Notes: generated by a model not told the origin, from the letters alone. A stretch of DNA of 28,815 nt from Phycisphaerae bacterium (GCA_018665385.1 JABJDN010000150.1:1-28815), one strand, 5' to 3'; counted from the stretch's first letter, positions 8,279 through 17,695 are shown. Numbers and translations: made by a program.

Positions 8279-9292
8279 ATGGATTACAAGGAAGAAGCAT
8301 TACAAACGCCGAGTAGAACAAATTCGTCCGCTGTAGGTACCAATTCAGCTCGTTCAATTTCCGAATATAGACAGCAAGAGCGCTCACGATGGAAGAAGAG
8401 AGCGTTCTCATTTATTTTTGCTGGAATCTTAATCTCAATCCTCGTTCATTTTAACATAGCTGTCATTCTTCAACTTCTCATGCGAAGTGGAGGTGATGCA
8501 ACATCTGCAGGCGCACTGACGACAATTGAATTTGCGATGCAGGATTCTTCTACCCTTTCTGATATGCCAGAAGGCCAAGAGTTACAGCAACAAGAGAGCA
8601 TTTCAACAGAAGCATCTTCAGAAGCACTCACAGCAACACAGGCAACATTAGCAGCTGACGCGACAACAACTGCTCTTGAAGCAAATTCGGCTGGAATGAC
8701 CCCTTCTCTAGGCGGGGGAGGCTCATCAGGAATGGGCGGCGGAATGGGTGGCTCTGGGGGGGGAACTACTTTTTTTGGCATTTCATCTTCCGGAACTCGT
8801 TTCTGTTACATAGTTGACGTATCTGGCTCTATGTCAGCCCAAAACAGGCTTGGCTCTGCATTAGCAGAGTTAACTCGCTCATTAAAACAACTTCCAGATT
8901 TTGCTCGTTTTTATGTGCTCTTTTACAGTTCCTCAGTGCGTCTAGATATACCTTCAATGCAGAAAGGGTGGAACACTGCTCGGGCGTCAACAATTAGACG
9001 AATGACAAATGAGTTTGAAAGCATTCACCCGCAGGGTGGTACAAACCCGGGCCCCGCTTTTCAACGTGCACTCTCTTTAAAGCCATTACCAGAGGTGATC
9101 TTCTTTTTAACTGACGGTGTAATTTCACCATTCTCGGCTGAAGAATTGCGGCAAATGATTCCTGATGGCTCACGTGTAATCGTGAACACAATTGCGTTTG
9201 GAGATTCTGCAAACCAGGATGCAATGATTGAAATAGCTAAGGAAAACCGCGGTCAATATAAATTTGTTGCATCAGATGGCGGCAAGCGGTGA
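8279..9292 (+). CDS. Membrane-anchored periplasmic vWA-domain protein
   Basis: A basic cytoplasmic N-terminus (RQQERSRWKKR) is followed by a single membrane segment at about 41-67, a low-complexity Gln/Ser/Ala/Thr linker (about 90-140) and a Gly-rich hinge (about 144-163). A von Willebrand factor A domain fills 170-337. Its metal site is complete: D180-x-S182-x-S184, T255 (GGTNPG) and D279 (LTDGVIS). vWA domains bind protein ligands through this metal. The N-in, C-out layout with a flexible linker resembles TonB and TolA, although the C-terminal domain is unrelated. The ATG has an AGAAGG Shine-Dalgarno. It is the first gene of an eight-gene operon with TolQ/ExbD-type genes. Domain assignment is sure; the role is inferred. 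Confidence 0.9.
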   Translation: MDYKEEALQTPSRTNSSAVGTNSARSISEYRQQERSRWKKRAFSFIFAGILISILVHFNIAVILQLLMRSGGDATSAGALTTIEFAMQDSSTLSDMPEGQELQQQESISTEASSEALTATQATLAADATTTALEANSAGMTPSLGGGGSSGMGGGMGGSGGGTTFFGISSSGTRFCYIVDVSGSMSAQNRLGSALAELTRSLKQLPDFARFYVLFYSSSVRLDIPSMQKGWNTARASTIRRMTNEFESIHPQGGTNPGPAFQRALSLKPLPEVIFFLTDGVISPFSAEELRQMIPDGSRVIVNTIAFGDSANQDAMIEIAKENRGQYKFVASDGGKR

Positions 9293-10278
9293 GTAGATTA
9301 CTTGTACTACTATGCTTTCTATGCTCGAACGCCTATGTGCATGCCGAAGTAATACTGCGTAGAGATACCCTTGGCAGTATTCAAGGAGAAATCCAGAGCG
9401 CTGGAAAAACTGGCCTGCTCCTCATTACTTCAGAAAACCAAAATAAGACTGTACGCATTCCGTGGAGTTCTATCATTGAGATTCAACCTAAAAAAAACAG
9501 ACCCAACATTGATGCGTTACTTATTGAAGGCAAGCAGATATGGCGAGCAAAGAACCGTTTGCTAAGGGGCGACATACAGTTAGCGCTTCCACTTCTAGAG
9601 TCACAATTTATGCGACTTTCCGGTACTGGCAGTTCCGATACAAGGCTGGTTACTGAAGGGTTGCTACGTGCATTGCTCGCCCAAGGGTTGATAGACAAAG
9701 CAGTCATCCCTTGGCTAGAAACTGTTCGACTTGAAGAAGCAGGGTTTACCTCACCCTACAATATGCTTGACCCAATCCTAGAGAAAGAGAGCCTTCTTTG
9801 CAGGCACCTTCCAATCATGGCACTGCAACTGATCGAAAACAACAAACTTGATAGTTACGCTGTATCTCATTTGCCAAAAACAAAATTCTTTGCTCAATTA
9901 GTAGAACAAGGCGTTGAAGAAGGCTCAAGCTTTGCGCAGCAAATTTTACGCACGAGTTCTGGAAATGAGGAAGCCTCTAGCACTCTTTTAGCGCAGTACG
10001 GTACACTTGAAGAGTGGCAAAAAGTGTGGGTAAACTATGCACATTTTCTTTTCGCCAAAAGTAAACAAGATATCCAGAATGCTAAATTGTATTTAGCAAC
10101 TGTTGCTGCTGTTGATCCTACAGTTCAACCATACTTAACAGGCATGGCTATGGTTCAACTCGCAGACATTTTAGAATCAGAACAGAAATTAGACGAAGCA
10201 AGAAGAATTCGGTACGAAATGAATCATTTTTTTCCTTCTCATCCATACTTTTTTACAAATACAAATAAAGGAAAGTAA
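9289..10278 (+). CDS. Secreted helical-repeat protein of unknown function
   Basis: The GTG start overlaps the end of the vWA gene by four bases (GTGA), which implies coupled translation. The first 20 residues form a signal peptide with a cleavage site after VHA. Residues 21-67 look like a small beta domain (VILRRDTLGSIQGEI ... VRIPWSSIIEIQP), a pattern I associate with SH3-like modules in planctomycete secreted proteins. The remainder is helical, with TPR-like pairs near the C-terminus (MVQLADILESEQKLDEARRI). No catalytic motif is visible. Position between the vWA gene and the proton-channel genes suggests a periplasmic partner of that complex. Not recognised beyond this. Confidence 0.8.
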   Translation: MSRLLVLLCFLCSNAYVHAEVILRRDTLGSIQGEIQSAGKTGLLLITSENQNKTVRIPWSSIIEIQPKKNRPNIDALLIEGKQIWRAKNRLLRGDIQLALPLLESQFMRLSGTGSSDTRLVTEGLLRALLAQGLIDKAVIPWLETVRLEEAGFTSPYNMLDPILEKESLLCRHLPIMALQLIENNKLDSYAVSHLPKTKFFAQLVEQGVEEGSSFAQQILRTSSGNEEASSTLLAQYGTLEEWQKVWVNYAHFLFAKSKQDIQNAKLYLATVAAVDPTVQPYLTGMAMVQLADILESEQKLDEARRIRYEMNHFFPSHPYFFTNTNKGK

Positions 10279-10283
10279 TCGCA

Positions 10284-10973
10284 ATGGTGCAACACATCAT
10301 ATATTCAGTAATGTCGCAGGCAACTGCAGAAGAGCCAGCAACTTGGTTCACTACTATCGTCAAGGGTGGTCCTGTTGGATTCATAATCATCGCTCTGAGT
10401 CTTGTCGCATTAGCACTTGTTGTAATGCATATACTTCAAATTAGACGCACTTCATTATTACCTCAGGAGCAATTGCTTGTAATTGAAGAAATGCTTTCAA
10501 GCGGCCACGTGGAAGATGCTCTATCGTACTGCGTTGACCCTGAAAACGATTCGTATTTAACTCGCATTCTTGCCAGTGGTCTACTTCGATACCAGAGATC
10601 CGCTTTTGGTCCATTTGAACTTAAAAATGCTCTTGAAGAAGCTGGTGAAGAACAAACTTCACGCCTTTTTCGCTCCACTGATGCGCTTGGTTTAATTGGA
10701 ACTATTGCACCACTTCTTGGACTTCTAGGTACTGTCTTGGGAATGGTTGGAGCCTTCGAAACAATTGGCCAAACTGCATCAAACACACATTCTGCTTTAG
10801 CCGTAAATATCAGCGAAGCTCTCATCACTACTATGCTTGGTCTTGTGCTTGCAATTCCTTGCGTAACGCTGTTTAGTTTCTTTAGAAACAGAATTGAAGG
10901 ATTGAGTGCTGAAGCAGCTGGTGAAATCGAGCATCTTGTTCTGCATCTTGAAGAGGCCCAAGGCAACGGTTAA
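10284..10973 (+). CDS. MotA/TolQ/ExbB-family proton channel subunit
   Basis: The 229 residues hold three membrane segments at about 29-51, 134-157 and 179-200, with a cytoplasmic loop between the first and second. The signature LIGTIAPLLGLLGTVLGMVGAF and the third segment ALITTMLGLVLAIPCV, including the conserved threonines (T150, T182/T183), match ExbB/TolQ. In this family a pentamer surrounds an ExbD/TolR dimer and passes protons to power work in the envelope. A Shine-Dalgarno (AAAGGAAAG) precedes the ATG at 10284. The two ExbD genes follow without spacing. Which member it is (ExbB, TolQ or a third type) cannot be told, and no TonB, TolA, TolB or Pal is in the window. Confidence 0.95.
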   Translation: MVQHIIYSVMSQATAEEPATWFTTIVKGGPVGFIIIALSLVALALVVMHILQIRRTSLLPQEQLLVIEEMLSSGHVEDALSYCVDPENDSYLTRILASGLLRYQRSAFGPFELKNALEEAGEEQTSRLFRSTDALGLIGTIAPLLGLLGTVLGMVGAFETIGQTASNTHSALAVNISEALITTMLGLVLAIPCVTLFSFFRNRIEGLSAEAAGEIEHLVLHLEEAQGNG

Positions 10974-11396
10974 ATGGAATTTAAGGGAAACAAATCAAGA
11001 GTCATTATCCCTGTTGTGGAGATGACGCCTATGATTGACATTGTTTTTTTGTTGATTATCTTTTTTATGGTCGCCGCCCAGTTTGCCCAGCAAGCGCATA
11101 TTAAGTTGGATTTGCCAACTGAGCTTGGCGAAGAAATCACCCACAAGGAACAAAACAAGTTAGTCATAAACATTATTGAAGATGGAACAATTATCGTCGA
11201 TAAAAGTGAAGGGTCTATTTCTCTGCAAGAGCTTGAATCAATAGTTGGCTCTACATTAGGCGAGGATAATACTGGTTGGCAGAATATTACACTTCGAGCA
11301 GATGAAAATGCACTGTCAAAATCACTAAACGAAGTTATAGGTGTATTACATAAACATGGCTTATCCGCAACAAACGTAGCAACGGAAACTCCTTAA
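10974..11396 (+). CDS. ExbD/TolR-family biopolymer transport protein (first copy)
   Basis: A short cytoplasmic N-terminus leads into one membrane segment (about 21-38) that carries the proton-relay aspartate D22 in MTPMIDIVFLLIIFF. A small periplasmic domain follows (about 45-140), as in ExbD/TolR. The ATG abuts the stop of the channel gene (TAAATG). Together with the second copy it would form the rotor-like dimer inside the ExbB/TolQ ring. Length is normal for the family. After the membrane segment comes the usual LPTE motif. Confidence 0.95.
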   Translation: MEFKGNKSRVIIPVVEMTPMIDIVFLLIIFFMVAAQFAQQAHIKLDLPTELGEEITHKEQNKLVINIIEDGTIIVDKSEGSISLQELESIVGSTLGEDNTGWQNITLRADENALSKSLNEVIGVLHKHGLSATNVATETP

Positions 11397-11819
11397 ATGA
11401 ATTTCAGTTCGGCTAAAGGAAGGCATAAAATCAACAAAGGTTCACTAAACCTTTCATCGATGATTGATGTCACATTCTTGCTACTTATTTACTTTATTGT
11501 CACAACGGTATTTACGCCTGCAGAAAGTCTACTTTCTCCTGCATTGCAGTTGGAAGAAGGCGCGGCTTCTCAGGCGCAAGACTTTGAACCGCAAATTGTC
11601 ACCTTAGAAATGCAAGGCATCCATACAGTATATGTATTGGGTGGACAAGTTCTCACATCACGTGTTGAATTCGCAAACACCATTGCAAAATTACCTATAG
11701 CCCCGGGAATAATAATCAGAGTAAAAAATGAAGTTCCAGTTGGCTTCGCACTTACTGCTGTTCAAGAAGCCAGAAACGCAGGTTTTGAAAGAGTAACATA
11801 TGTTCCAACTGTTGATTAG
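11397..11819 (+). CDS. ExbD/TolR-family biopolymer transport protein (second copy)
   Basis: Of equal length to the first copy (140 residues) but clearly diverged from it. The membrane segment at about 22-40 contains D24 in SSMIDVTFLLLIYFIV, so the proton-relay residue is kept. The periplasmic part contains an acidic insert (EEGAASQAQDFEPQ). Two different copies with intact Asp suggest a heterodimer, as known for paired ExbD genes in other systems. The ATG again directly follows the preceding stop. The end overlaps the next gene by 20 bases. Confidence 0.94.
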   Translation: MNFSSAKGRHKINKGSLNLSSMIDVTFLLLIYFIVTTVFTPAESLLSPALQLEEGAASQAQDFEPQIVTLEMQGIHTVYVLGGQVLTSRVEFANTIAKLPIAPGIIIRVKNEVPVGFALTAVQEARNAGFERVTYVPTVD

Positions 11820-14265
11820 TATTACTGCGATTATTTGCATAACGCTACCAGCGCAAAGCCAAGATAATGTATCTACTTGGTTGCAACGAATGGGATGCGA
11901 AGAGTTACTCGCTTCGTATTTAGAGAATCAATTAGATCACGGCAGTCGAATTGAACAAATACGTGCTGCGAATCAACTTGCAGATGTCTACGCAATTCTC
12001 TTAGCACGTTCGTCAGGGAAAACAGATTCTGAAACCCTTCAACGAGCCATTCAACTTTTTGAACGAATTCCAGAAGCGGGTACTACTGACCTACGTGTTC
12101 AGTTATACCGAGCAACATATCTTGCAGCAGAGCAAATACTTGAACGGTACCGATTACGTATTTCTTCTAAACAGGAAGCTGAAGTAGCAATACAACAATT
12201 GAACAGTGTTGCTATAGAATTACAAACTCTTCGCGCTGCGCTTATGAAAAGAGCTCGATCGTCAAATTCGCATGACGAAAAAAGAATGCAGCAAATTGGA
12301 TTACTCACTTCCTATTTAGCATGGTCAAAATACTATATAGCATGGTACGAAGGGGACATGGGCAAAGCAAAAGAAGCTGCTCAATTATTTTCAGAAATTT
12401 TGATGGGAGAAAAGCCGAGCCTTCAATCAGTGTCTCTCGATTTAAAAATACACGACACGGGTGCTCGTTCAATTCTTGGTATAGCTCTTTGCAAGGCCAT
12501 AGGTAACGATCCGATTGGTCCAGAATTATGGTTCGAAGAATTAGAAGACCCTAGAACTTGGAGCGAAGTGCAGAACGCTATACCACTATGGAAATTCTTT
12601 CTCTTGATTGATTCTAAAAATTGGAATGCAGTTCTTGGCACACTCACAAATTCTACATCATTAAACAAAACTCTATCTAATCGTGTTGCTGCTGTTCATG
12701 CTTTAGAAGACTACACAGACCCCGCAGCTAAAGAGTTAGCGCAGACTGCCATCGCAAATTTAATTGAGATAAATCAATTGGGCATCGTGCGAGATATAGT
12801 TTTTACGTATGGAGAAGAAGCGCTCAATAAAGATGGCTTTATAGCCAAATATATCAAAGGGGACATCGCGTTTCAAGCCGTAGCAGACGAATACACTTCA
12901 GATCAGCCAACATCTAACCCTGCCATTGCTGCTCAGTTTTTACAGGCAGCTACGTTGTTTACTAATGCACTTCGAGCCACTGATACCAACGATTTTCCTA
13001 CTATTAAAAGCGATTGTTATTTTAGAACGGGTATTTCCTTATTCTATGCGTCAAAATTTTCTGAAGCATCGTTCGCATTCCAAAAGTCTTCTGAGTTAGA
13101 CAGCAAGGAGCAAACAGTATGGATGGCTATAGTTTGCCTACATAATGTTCATGAACTTTCTACAGAACAGGAGTTTACAAAGGATGCATTGATAGAGTTA
13201 TTTTTGAAAGCTTGGCCCAATTCAAAGCGCACCTCGCAATTAATGCTTCATAAAACGGATGTTAATAATGCAACAATTGATGACGTAGAACTCTTGCTCT
13301 CTATTCCACACTCATCTCCAGAGTACGAAAAGGCAAAACGACAAGCTGCGCGTTCCTTGTATGTCATGTGGCAAAGGAATGATCACCAACATGTACTTGT
13401 AGGAAATAGATACATAAGCCTGGCTTCAGCCATTCTCTCAGAAGATGCTAAAGATCCTAAAAATGAGAAGTTAGTACAAAGAGCCATCGTAAGAGCATTG
13501 CGAATATTAGAGATATCACTGCATTCCGAAGTGCAAAGGCTGCAAGCGGCGGAGAACGCTTTGCAAACTCTTGATTTTATACAACAAAGCAATAGTGAAA
13601 TACTTGTTGAGTATGCAGGTGAAATTGCGTATCGAAACTTACTTTTTCTACTGTACACCGATGAATTGCAAGAAGCATCTGCACTGTATATTCAAATGAC
13701 TGAAAGCCCCGAATTCTCAGTATGGGTAGAACATGCATCTGCAATCATCTGGAATTCAATCCAAGAAGAATCTGAAACTGCAACACCTCTGTTAACATAT
13801 GCCGTTGGTACAACGATTCTGCTTCAACACACTGAATCTGAATATGGGACAAATACACTAGCAGACCTTGCGACAAAAACTGCATATGCTGCTTATTATC
13901 TCTACCAATCATCAAACGAAGAACTCTATAAAGTTGAACTTCTTCGGATTGCCCGTTTGCTTATTTCTCAACGACCTAAAACTTTACAAATTCTACTTTT
14001 GAATGCCGAAGTTGAAATGAATCTGGGCAATAAGGATACCGCTCTCTCTCAATGGAAAATGATTTCTTCAGGCACTCCACCTGGTAGCGACGATTGGTTG
14101 CTTGCAAGGTACCACGCCATTAACATGCTCTCGTCTTCCAGTGTTGATAAAGCAAGACAACTTCTTGACCAACATGAGATTCTGTATCCAGATTACGGCG
14201 GAGGAGCTACTAGCGAATTGTTTAAGCAGTTACATTTGAAGTTGCGAAAGGAGACTTCAGAATGA
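11800..14265 (+). CDS. Large secreted TPR-like helical protein
   Basis: The first 20 residues (MFQLLISITAIICITLPAQS) are a signal peptide with cleavage after AQS. The rest, about 800 residues, is predicted to be mostly alpha-helical, with short TPR-like repeats (for example YFRTGISLFYASKFSEASFA near 410-430, and the last 100 residues). No enzyme motif is seen. It starts inside the end of the second ExbD gene and overlaps the next gene by ATGA. TPR-type arrays usually bind other proteins, so a scaffold for the channel complex in the periplasm is a reasonable guess. Not recognised as any named family. Confidence 0.8.
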   Translation: MFQLLISITAIICITLPAQSQDNVSTWLQRMGCEELLASYLENQLDHGSRIEQIRAANQLADVYAILLARSSGKTDSETLQRAIQLFERIPEAGTTDLRVQLYRATYLAAEQILERYRLRISSKQEAEVAIQQLNSVAIELQTLRAALMKRARSSNSHDEKRMQQIGLLTSYLAWSKYYIAWYEGDMGKAKEAAQLFSEILMGEKPSLQSVSLDLKIHDTGARSILGIALCKAIGNDPIGPELWFEELEDPRTWSEVQNAIPLWKFFLLIDSKNWNAVLGTLTNSTSLNKTLSNRVAAVHALEDYTDPAAKELAQTAIANLIEINQLGIVRDIVFTYGEEALNKDGFIAKYIKGDIAFQAVADEYTSDQPTSNPAIAAQFLQAATLFTNALRATDTNDFPTIKSDCYFRTGISLFYASKFSEASFAFQKSSELDSKEQTVWMAIVCLHNVHELSTEQEFTKDALIELFLKAWPNSKRTSQLMLHKTDVNNATIDDVELLLSIPHSSPEYEKAKRQAARSLYVMWQRNDHQHVLVGNRYISLASAILSEDAKDPKNEKLVQRAIVRALRILEISLHSEVQRLQAAENALQTLDFIQQSNSEILVEYAGEIAYRNLLFLLYTDELQEASALYIQMTESPEFSVWVEHASAIIWNSIQEESETATPLLTYAVGTTILLQHTESEYGTNTLADLATKTAYAAYYLYQSSNEELYKVELLRIARLLISQRPKTLQILLLNAEVEMNLGNKDTALSQWKMISSGTPPGSDDWLLARYHAINMLSSSSVDKARQLLDQHEILYPDYGGGATSELFKQLHLKLRKETSE

Positions 14266-17012
14266 GTGTTATCGAAACAGCTTGCATTTATTTCGGTATT
14301 CCAGAAACAGACGACCCGCGTTTGTTGTTAGGAATTCAACATGGGCGATACGATAGAATTGCTATTAGAAATGCGCTTCGTAGAAGACTAGCTCAGCTCC
14401 ACGTGCACCCACAAGCCTTGACCGATGAAGCAGCTCATATTCGAAAGTACGTTTCTGAACTCGCTACTGAGTTAGAATACGATGCTCCAGAAACATTAAT
14501 TCACACTCAAGAAACGCCACAACAGCTCACGAATTTAGATCAAGCAATAATCGCAACTCTTGTTAGCGAGGGTGGCTGGAATAAAAATAGTCGTTCTCGA
14601 TTAGTGGGCATAGCGGCAACCTATTCAATAACAGTTGGCGGTCTCATGAGAATACTTGAGGCATTTGCAGACGCAGCACGAACTGGCGGGGGGCCTTTAT
14701 CAGCACAGCAAAGATCAACATACAAAATAACAAGGCAATGGGCAGTTCTTCCTAAAAGGAAAAGCGCAGTTAATGTGCTTGACTCTTTTATCGCAGATAC
14801 AGCTAAAAAGCTTACTCCTGAACTAAATTCCCCTAGCCCAGTAATGACAGTAAAGCTAGCTGTGTTATTTTCGTTGCTTACGGTACTTGCGTTCGTTCTT
14901 TCTTTGCAAGTGTTGTTTTCAGAAAATCTTTCTGCTGACGATACTACTACGGTAGTGACCCATTCATTGGGAGATCAAAATACAAAAGCGACGCCCGTGC
15001 AAGAGACTTCTTTGTTTGTAAAGTACCCTACTTTTTCAGTACAGAAAATTCCCGAATCAATACTTACATTCTCTGACAATTCAATCCGAGATGTAACGGC
15101 ACTAAAAACAATTGAAGAATCATTACGGCTCTCTTTTAGAGCAGGCACTCATCCGGAACACTCTCTCATAGATTCTTGGAATACTTCCATTTATAGCATA
15201 TCGAGTGGTTGGCTTTTTATTGATCAACAAACTCAACTGCAAATCAAACAGTCCATCGTGCAGATCATATTGTTCGCAGAAGTACATTCAATATTCGTAG
15301 AAGAACTTCTATCTCAGCTCAAAGTGAATCGGATCATGTTTACCGATGCCCAGCAATTGACTCGCTTAGTTTGGAAAACAGGCATCCTCGCTACATTGAA
15401 ATGCGATCATAGGTTAAACGCAAACGTTCGCACTATTGTTAATGATATTACACTCCCTAATATCGAATCTTGCGATGAAACCGAATCTAGAGTCTACGCA
15501 TTGCAATCAGTTGCAATGCAATTATTGCCCCGTACTGAATTTGAATCGAATGCGATGGCATTGTGGGAAACTTGGTTTTTAATTGCCGCCAATATCCAGA
15601 GGTCGACAAATAACACCTCGCAATACGAGTTTCTTGTATCTGCAATACTACAATCAGAAGTCGACTTGCTTCGTGATAGTAAAACACGAAATGTGCTTGG
15701 TAGAACAATCGAAGAAACGGATTGGTCAACTTCAATACCTGCTCGGAATTATATTTCCGCGTTGATTTCTTCTGAAGAACAGTCGCTGTTCGACATTTCG
15801 ATTCTTACTTCTTTATACGACCGATCAGATAAAATATCGTGGTTCCCTACGAACTGTGTTGTTTCTCCTGATTCCACTCTGACCGAACGTCAAAAAATGG
15901 CACAAGTGCTCTACAAAGAATGGCCTTTTGATAATTCCCAAAGCACTGCTGTTTGGAATCTATCAATCCCTGCAGGATTTCACACAGAAAATATAGTTCT
16001 TTGGCTTGAAAAATACACATCAATTCGTACGCTTCAAAATTCCGATTTATCCAAACTTGCACAGCTACGATTGTTAAACGAATCTGCTGTTGCTTTATGG
16101 AAGGGCAGACCTGATATTTCAGACCATGCTCTTGCTGCCATTGACCGTTTTGAATTTGATACCGAGGGCTTTTTCCATGATGAAGAAACCTTACGTGATG
16201 GCACATTTGAAAGAAAATTCACCAGTGCAGGCAAAGATCAATACGACCAGTTATCTGCTATTGATGTTCTATACAATTCTAGCGACACTGATCTAGGAGT
16301 AAACGATGCTGACTTGCTTGCTACCATAGCGTTATCTCATAAAAAGTCTGTCGTTCGAGAAGCAGCTACTAAAGTAATCATTGAACAGTTTTACAATGGT
16401 TCAACAGTTGCCACTGCGCTTGTTAATAATTTTGCAACGGCGAAGACCACTGAACAAATATCTACGCTCATTGCTCAACTTACCAATTACGTGCTTCCTG
16501 AAAGCCTTTCGCCTAGTTGGAATTTTGAAGCACGAAAAGCACTAGTGCAACATGCCATTACTTGTGGGAATAAAAGAGCTTGGGAGTTAGACGAACTATC
16601 AAGTATTCTCTCTACATCTCTGCTGTCTGAGTATCTATTACTGAATCCAAATGTTATTCAATTATCTACTGACACAACTGCTATAGAAGCATTCACAATG
16701 GTTACAGATACTTGGTATCGAGCTATACCACCTGAATATTTACTTTCTAATTCTATCCCCTTTAATCCTTCTGGCGTTTTACAACAATACCTTCTCTCTC
16801 AACTGCAGTATTTTGCATTACTTGAATCGGAAGAAGCTAGATGGCGATCAAATGAATACCTTGAATCATCATTTTCACTTCTCATTGCAGACATCAGTTC
16901 ACAATCTTCTATATCTGACCAATTGACAATTGCTGAGCTGCATATTTCTAAATTTTGGTCTTTATTACTACAAGATGTTAAAACTGAATTCGAAAGAAGG
17001 ATGTCTCAATGA
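14262..17012 (+). CDS. Large single-span membrane protein, unknown function
   Basis: Residues 1-190 are hydrophilic and, by the positive-inside rule, cytoplasmic. The first 75 residues (FGIPETDDPRLLLGI ... ALRRRLAQLHVHP) look like a small helical bundle that is faintly J-domain-like but lacks an HPD triad. One membrane segment lies at about 195-219. The remaining 690 residues would be periplasmic and helical, with HEAT-like stretches (SHKKSVVREAATKVIIEQF). The protein therefore spans the inner membrane and could link the cytoplasm to the channel complex. The ATG overlaps the previous stop (ATGA), and the next gene overlaps in the same manner. Not recognised. Confidence 0.82.
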   Translation: MSVIETACIYFGIPETDDPRLLLGIQHGRYDRIAIRNALRRRLAQLHVHPQALTDEAAHIRKYVSELATELEYDAPETLIHTQETPQQLTNLDQAIIATLVSEGGWNKNSRSRLVGIAATYSITVGGLMRILEAFADAARTGGGPLSAQQRSTYKITRQWAVLPKRKSAVNVLDSFIADTAKKLTPELNSPSPVMTVKLAVLFSLLTVLAFVLSLQVLFSENLSADDTTTVVTHSLGDQNTKATPVQETSLFVKYPTFSVQKIPESILTFSDNSIRDVTALKTIEESLRLSFRAGTHPEHSLIDSWNTSIYSISSGWLFIDQQTQLQIKQSIVQIILFAEVHSIFVEELLSQLKVNRIMFTDAQQLTRLVWKTGILATLKCDHRLNANVRTIVNDITLPNIESCDETESRVYALQSVAMQLLPRTEFESNAMALWETWFLIAANIQRSTNNTSQYEFLVSAILQSEVDLLRDSKTRNVLGRTIEETDWSTSIPARNYISALISSEEQSLFDISILTSLYDRSDKISWFPTNCVVSPDSTLTERQKMAQVLYKEWPFDNSQSTAVWNLSIPAGFHTENIVLWLEKYTSIRTLQNSDLSKLAQLRLLNESAVALWKGRPDISDHALAAIDRFEFDTEGFFHDEETLRDGTFERKFTSAGKDQYDQLSAIDVLYNSSDTDLGVNDADLLATIALSHKKSVVREAATKVIIEQFYNGSTVATALVNNFATAKTTEQISTLIAQLTNYVLPESLSPSWNFEARKALVQHAITCGNKRAWELDELSSILSTSLLSEYLLLNPNVIQLSTDTTAIEAFTMVTDTWYRAIPPEYLLSNSIPFNPSGVLQQYLLSQLQYFALLESEEARWRSNEYLESSFSLLIADISSQSSISDQLTIAELHISKFWSLLLQDVKTEFERRMSQ

Positions 17013-17695
17013 TGGTACCAGTCTTTTTAATAGTCTCGATTCTATCGTTTCACTCAAAGCCGTCTTTAGAGGAATCGCTAGAACAAGGAAATGGCCTTTC
17101 CTATATTCAAGCTGCTGAAGATTTATTGCAAGAAGGAAATGTATCTGAATCGACAATGCAACTTGTCAAAGAATTGTATGTTCTTGCAGCGATTATTGAA
17201 CCAATGTATCGCGAAAGTGCTTTGCTCGGAATAATCTCCATTGAGCAAGATGCTGAACTTACTTCTAGATTACATAATCTACGAGTCCAAAAGCCGATGC
17301 TCGTTTCAAGTGTTATTCACAACCAGCAATATAGTGTCGAAGCAAAATTCGACACTATTCAAATTTGCTCAACTCTATCGTCATTACGAAAAGGGCAATT
17401 CTTAAAAACTGAAGGTTACAATTCACTCAGGTCTTGGTCGTTCTTATTTTCGGATTCGTTACGACATGCACTTCAAAAATCACTTACTGAACGTGTTCAA
17501 ATTAAACGCGATGATATTGCTGTCACACTTCAAATAGAGCTAGCTGTACTCGGTGGAGCAAACAATTGGTCAGCCGATGTTGCCACAAATGGGGATAGAC
17601 CTGTAGTATTGAATATCAGCGATGATATAGCATCACTTGTGGGTGTTGATCCCACGAAACGTATTCGCAAAAATGGCGAGTGGCTGAAGCGGTAA
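17009..17695 (+). CDS. Secreted protein of unknown function, last gene of the vWA-TolQ-ExbD operon
   Basis: The start overlaps the previous stop; ATG at 17009 or the adjacent ATG at 17012 could be used. A weak signal sequence (MVPVFLIVSILSFHS) is followed by a helical part to about residue 90 and a more mixed C-terminal part. That part contains LQIELAVLGGANNWSADVAT and GDRPVVLNISDDI, which look beta-strand rich. No family is recognised. It ends 15 bases from the convergent gene on the minus strand, and no intrinsic terminator is visible in that gap. Confidence 0.75.
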   Translation: MMVPVFLIVSILSFHSKPSLEESLEQGNGLSYIQAAEDLLQEGNVSESTMQLVKELYVLAAIIEPMYRESALLGIISIEQDAELTSRLHNLRVQKPMLVSSVIHNQQYSVEAKFDTIQICSTLSSLRKGQFLKTEGYNSLRSWSFLFSDSLRHALQKSLTERVQIKRDDIAVTLQIELAVLGGANNWSADVATNGDRPVVLNISDDIASLVGVDPTKRIRKNGEWLKR

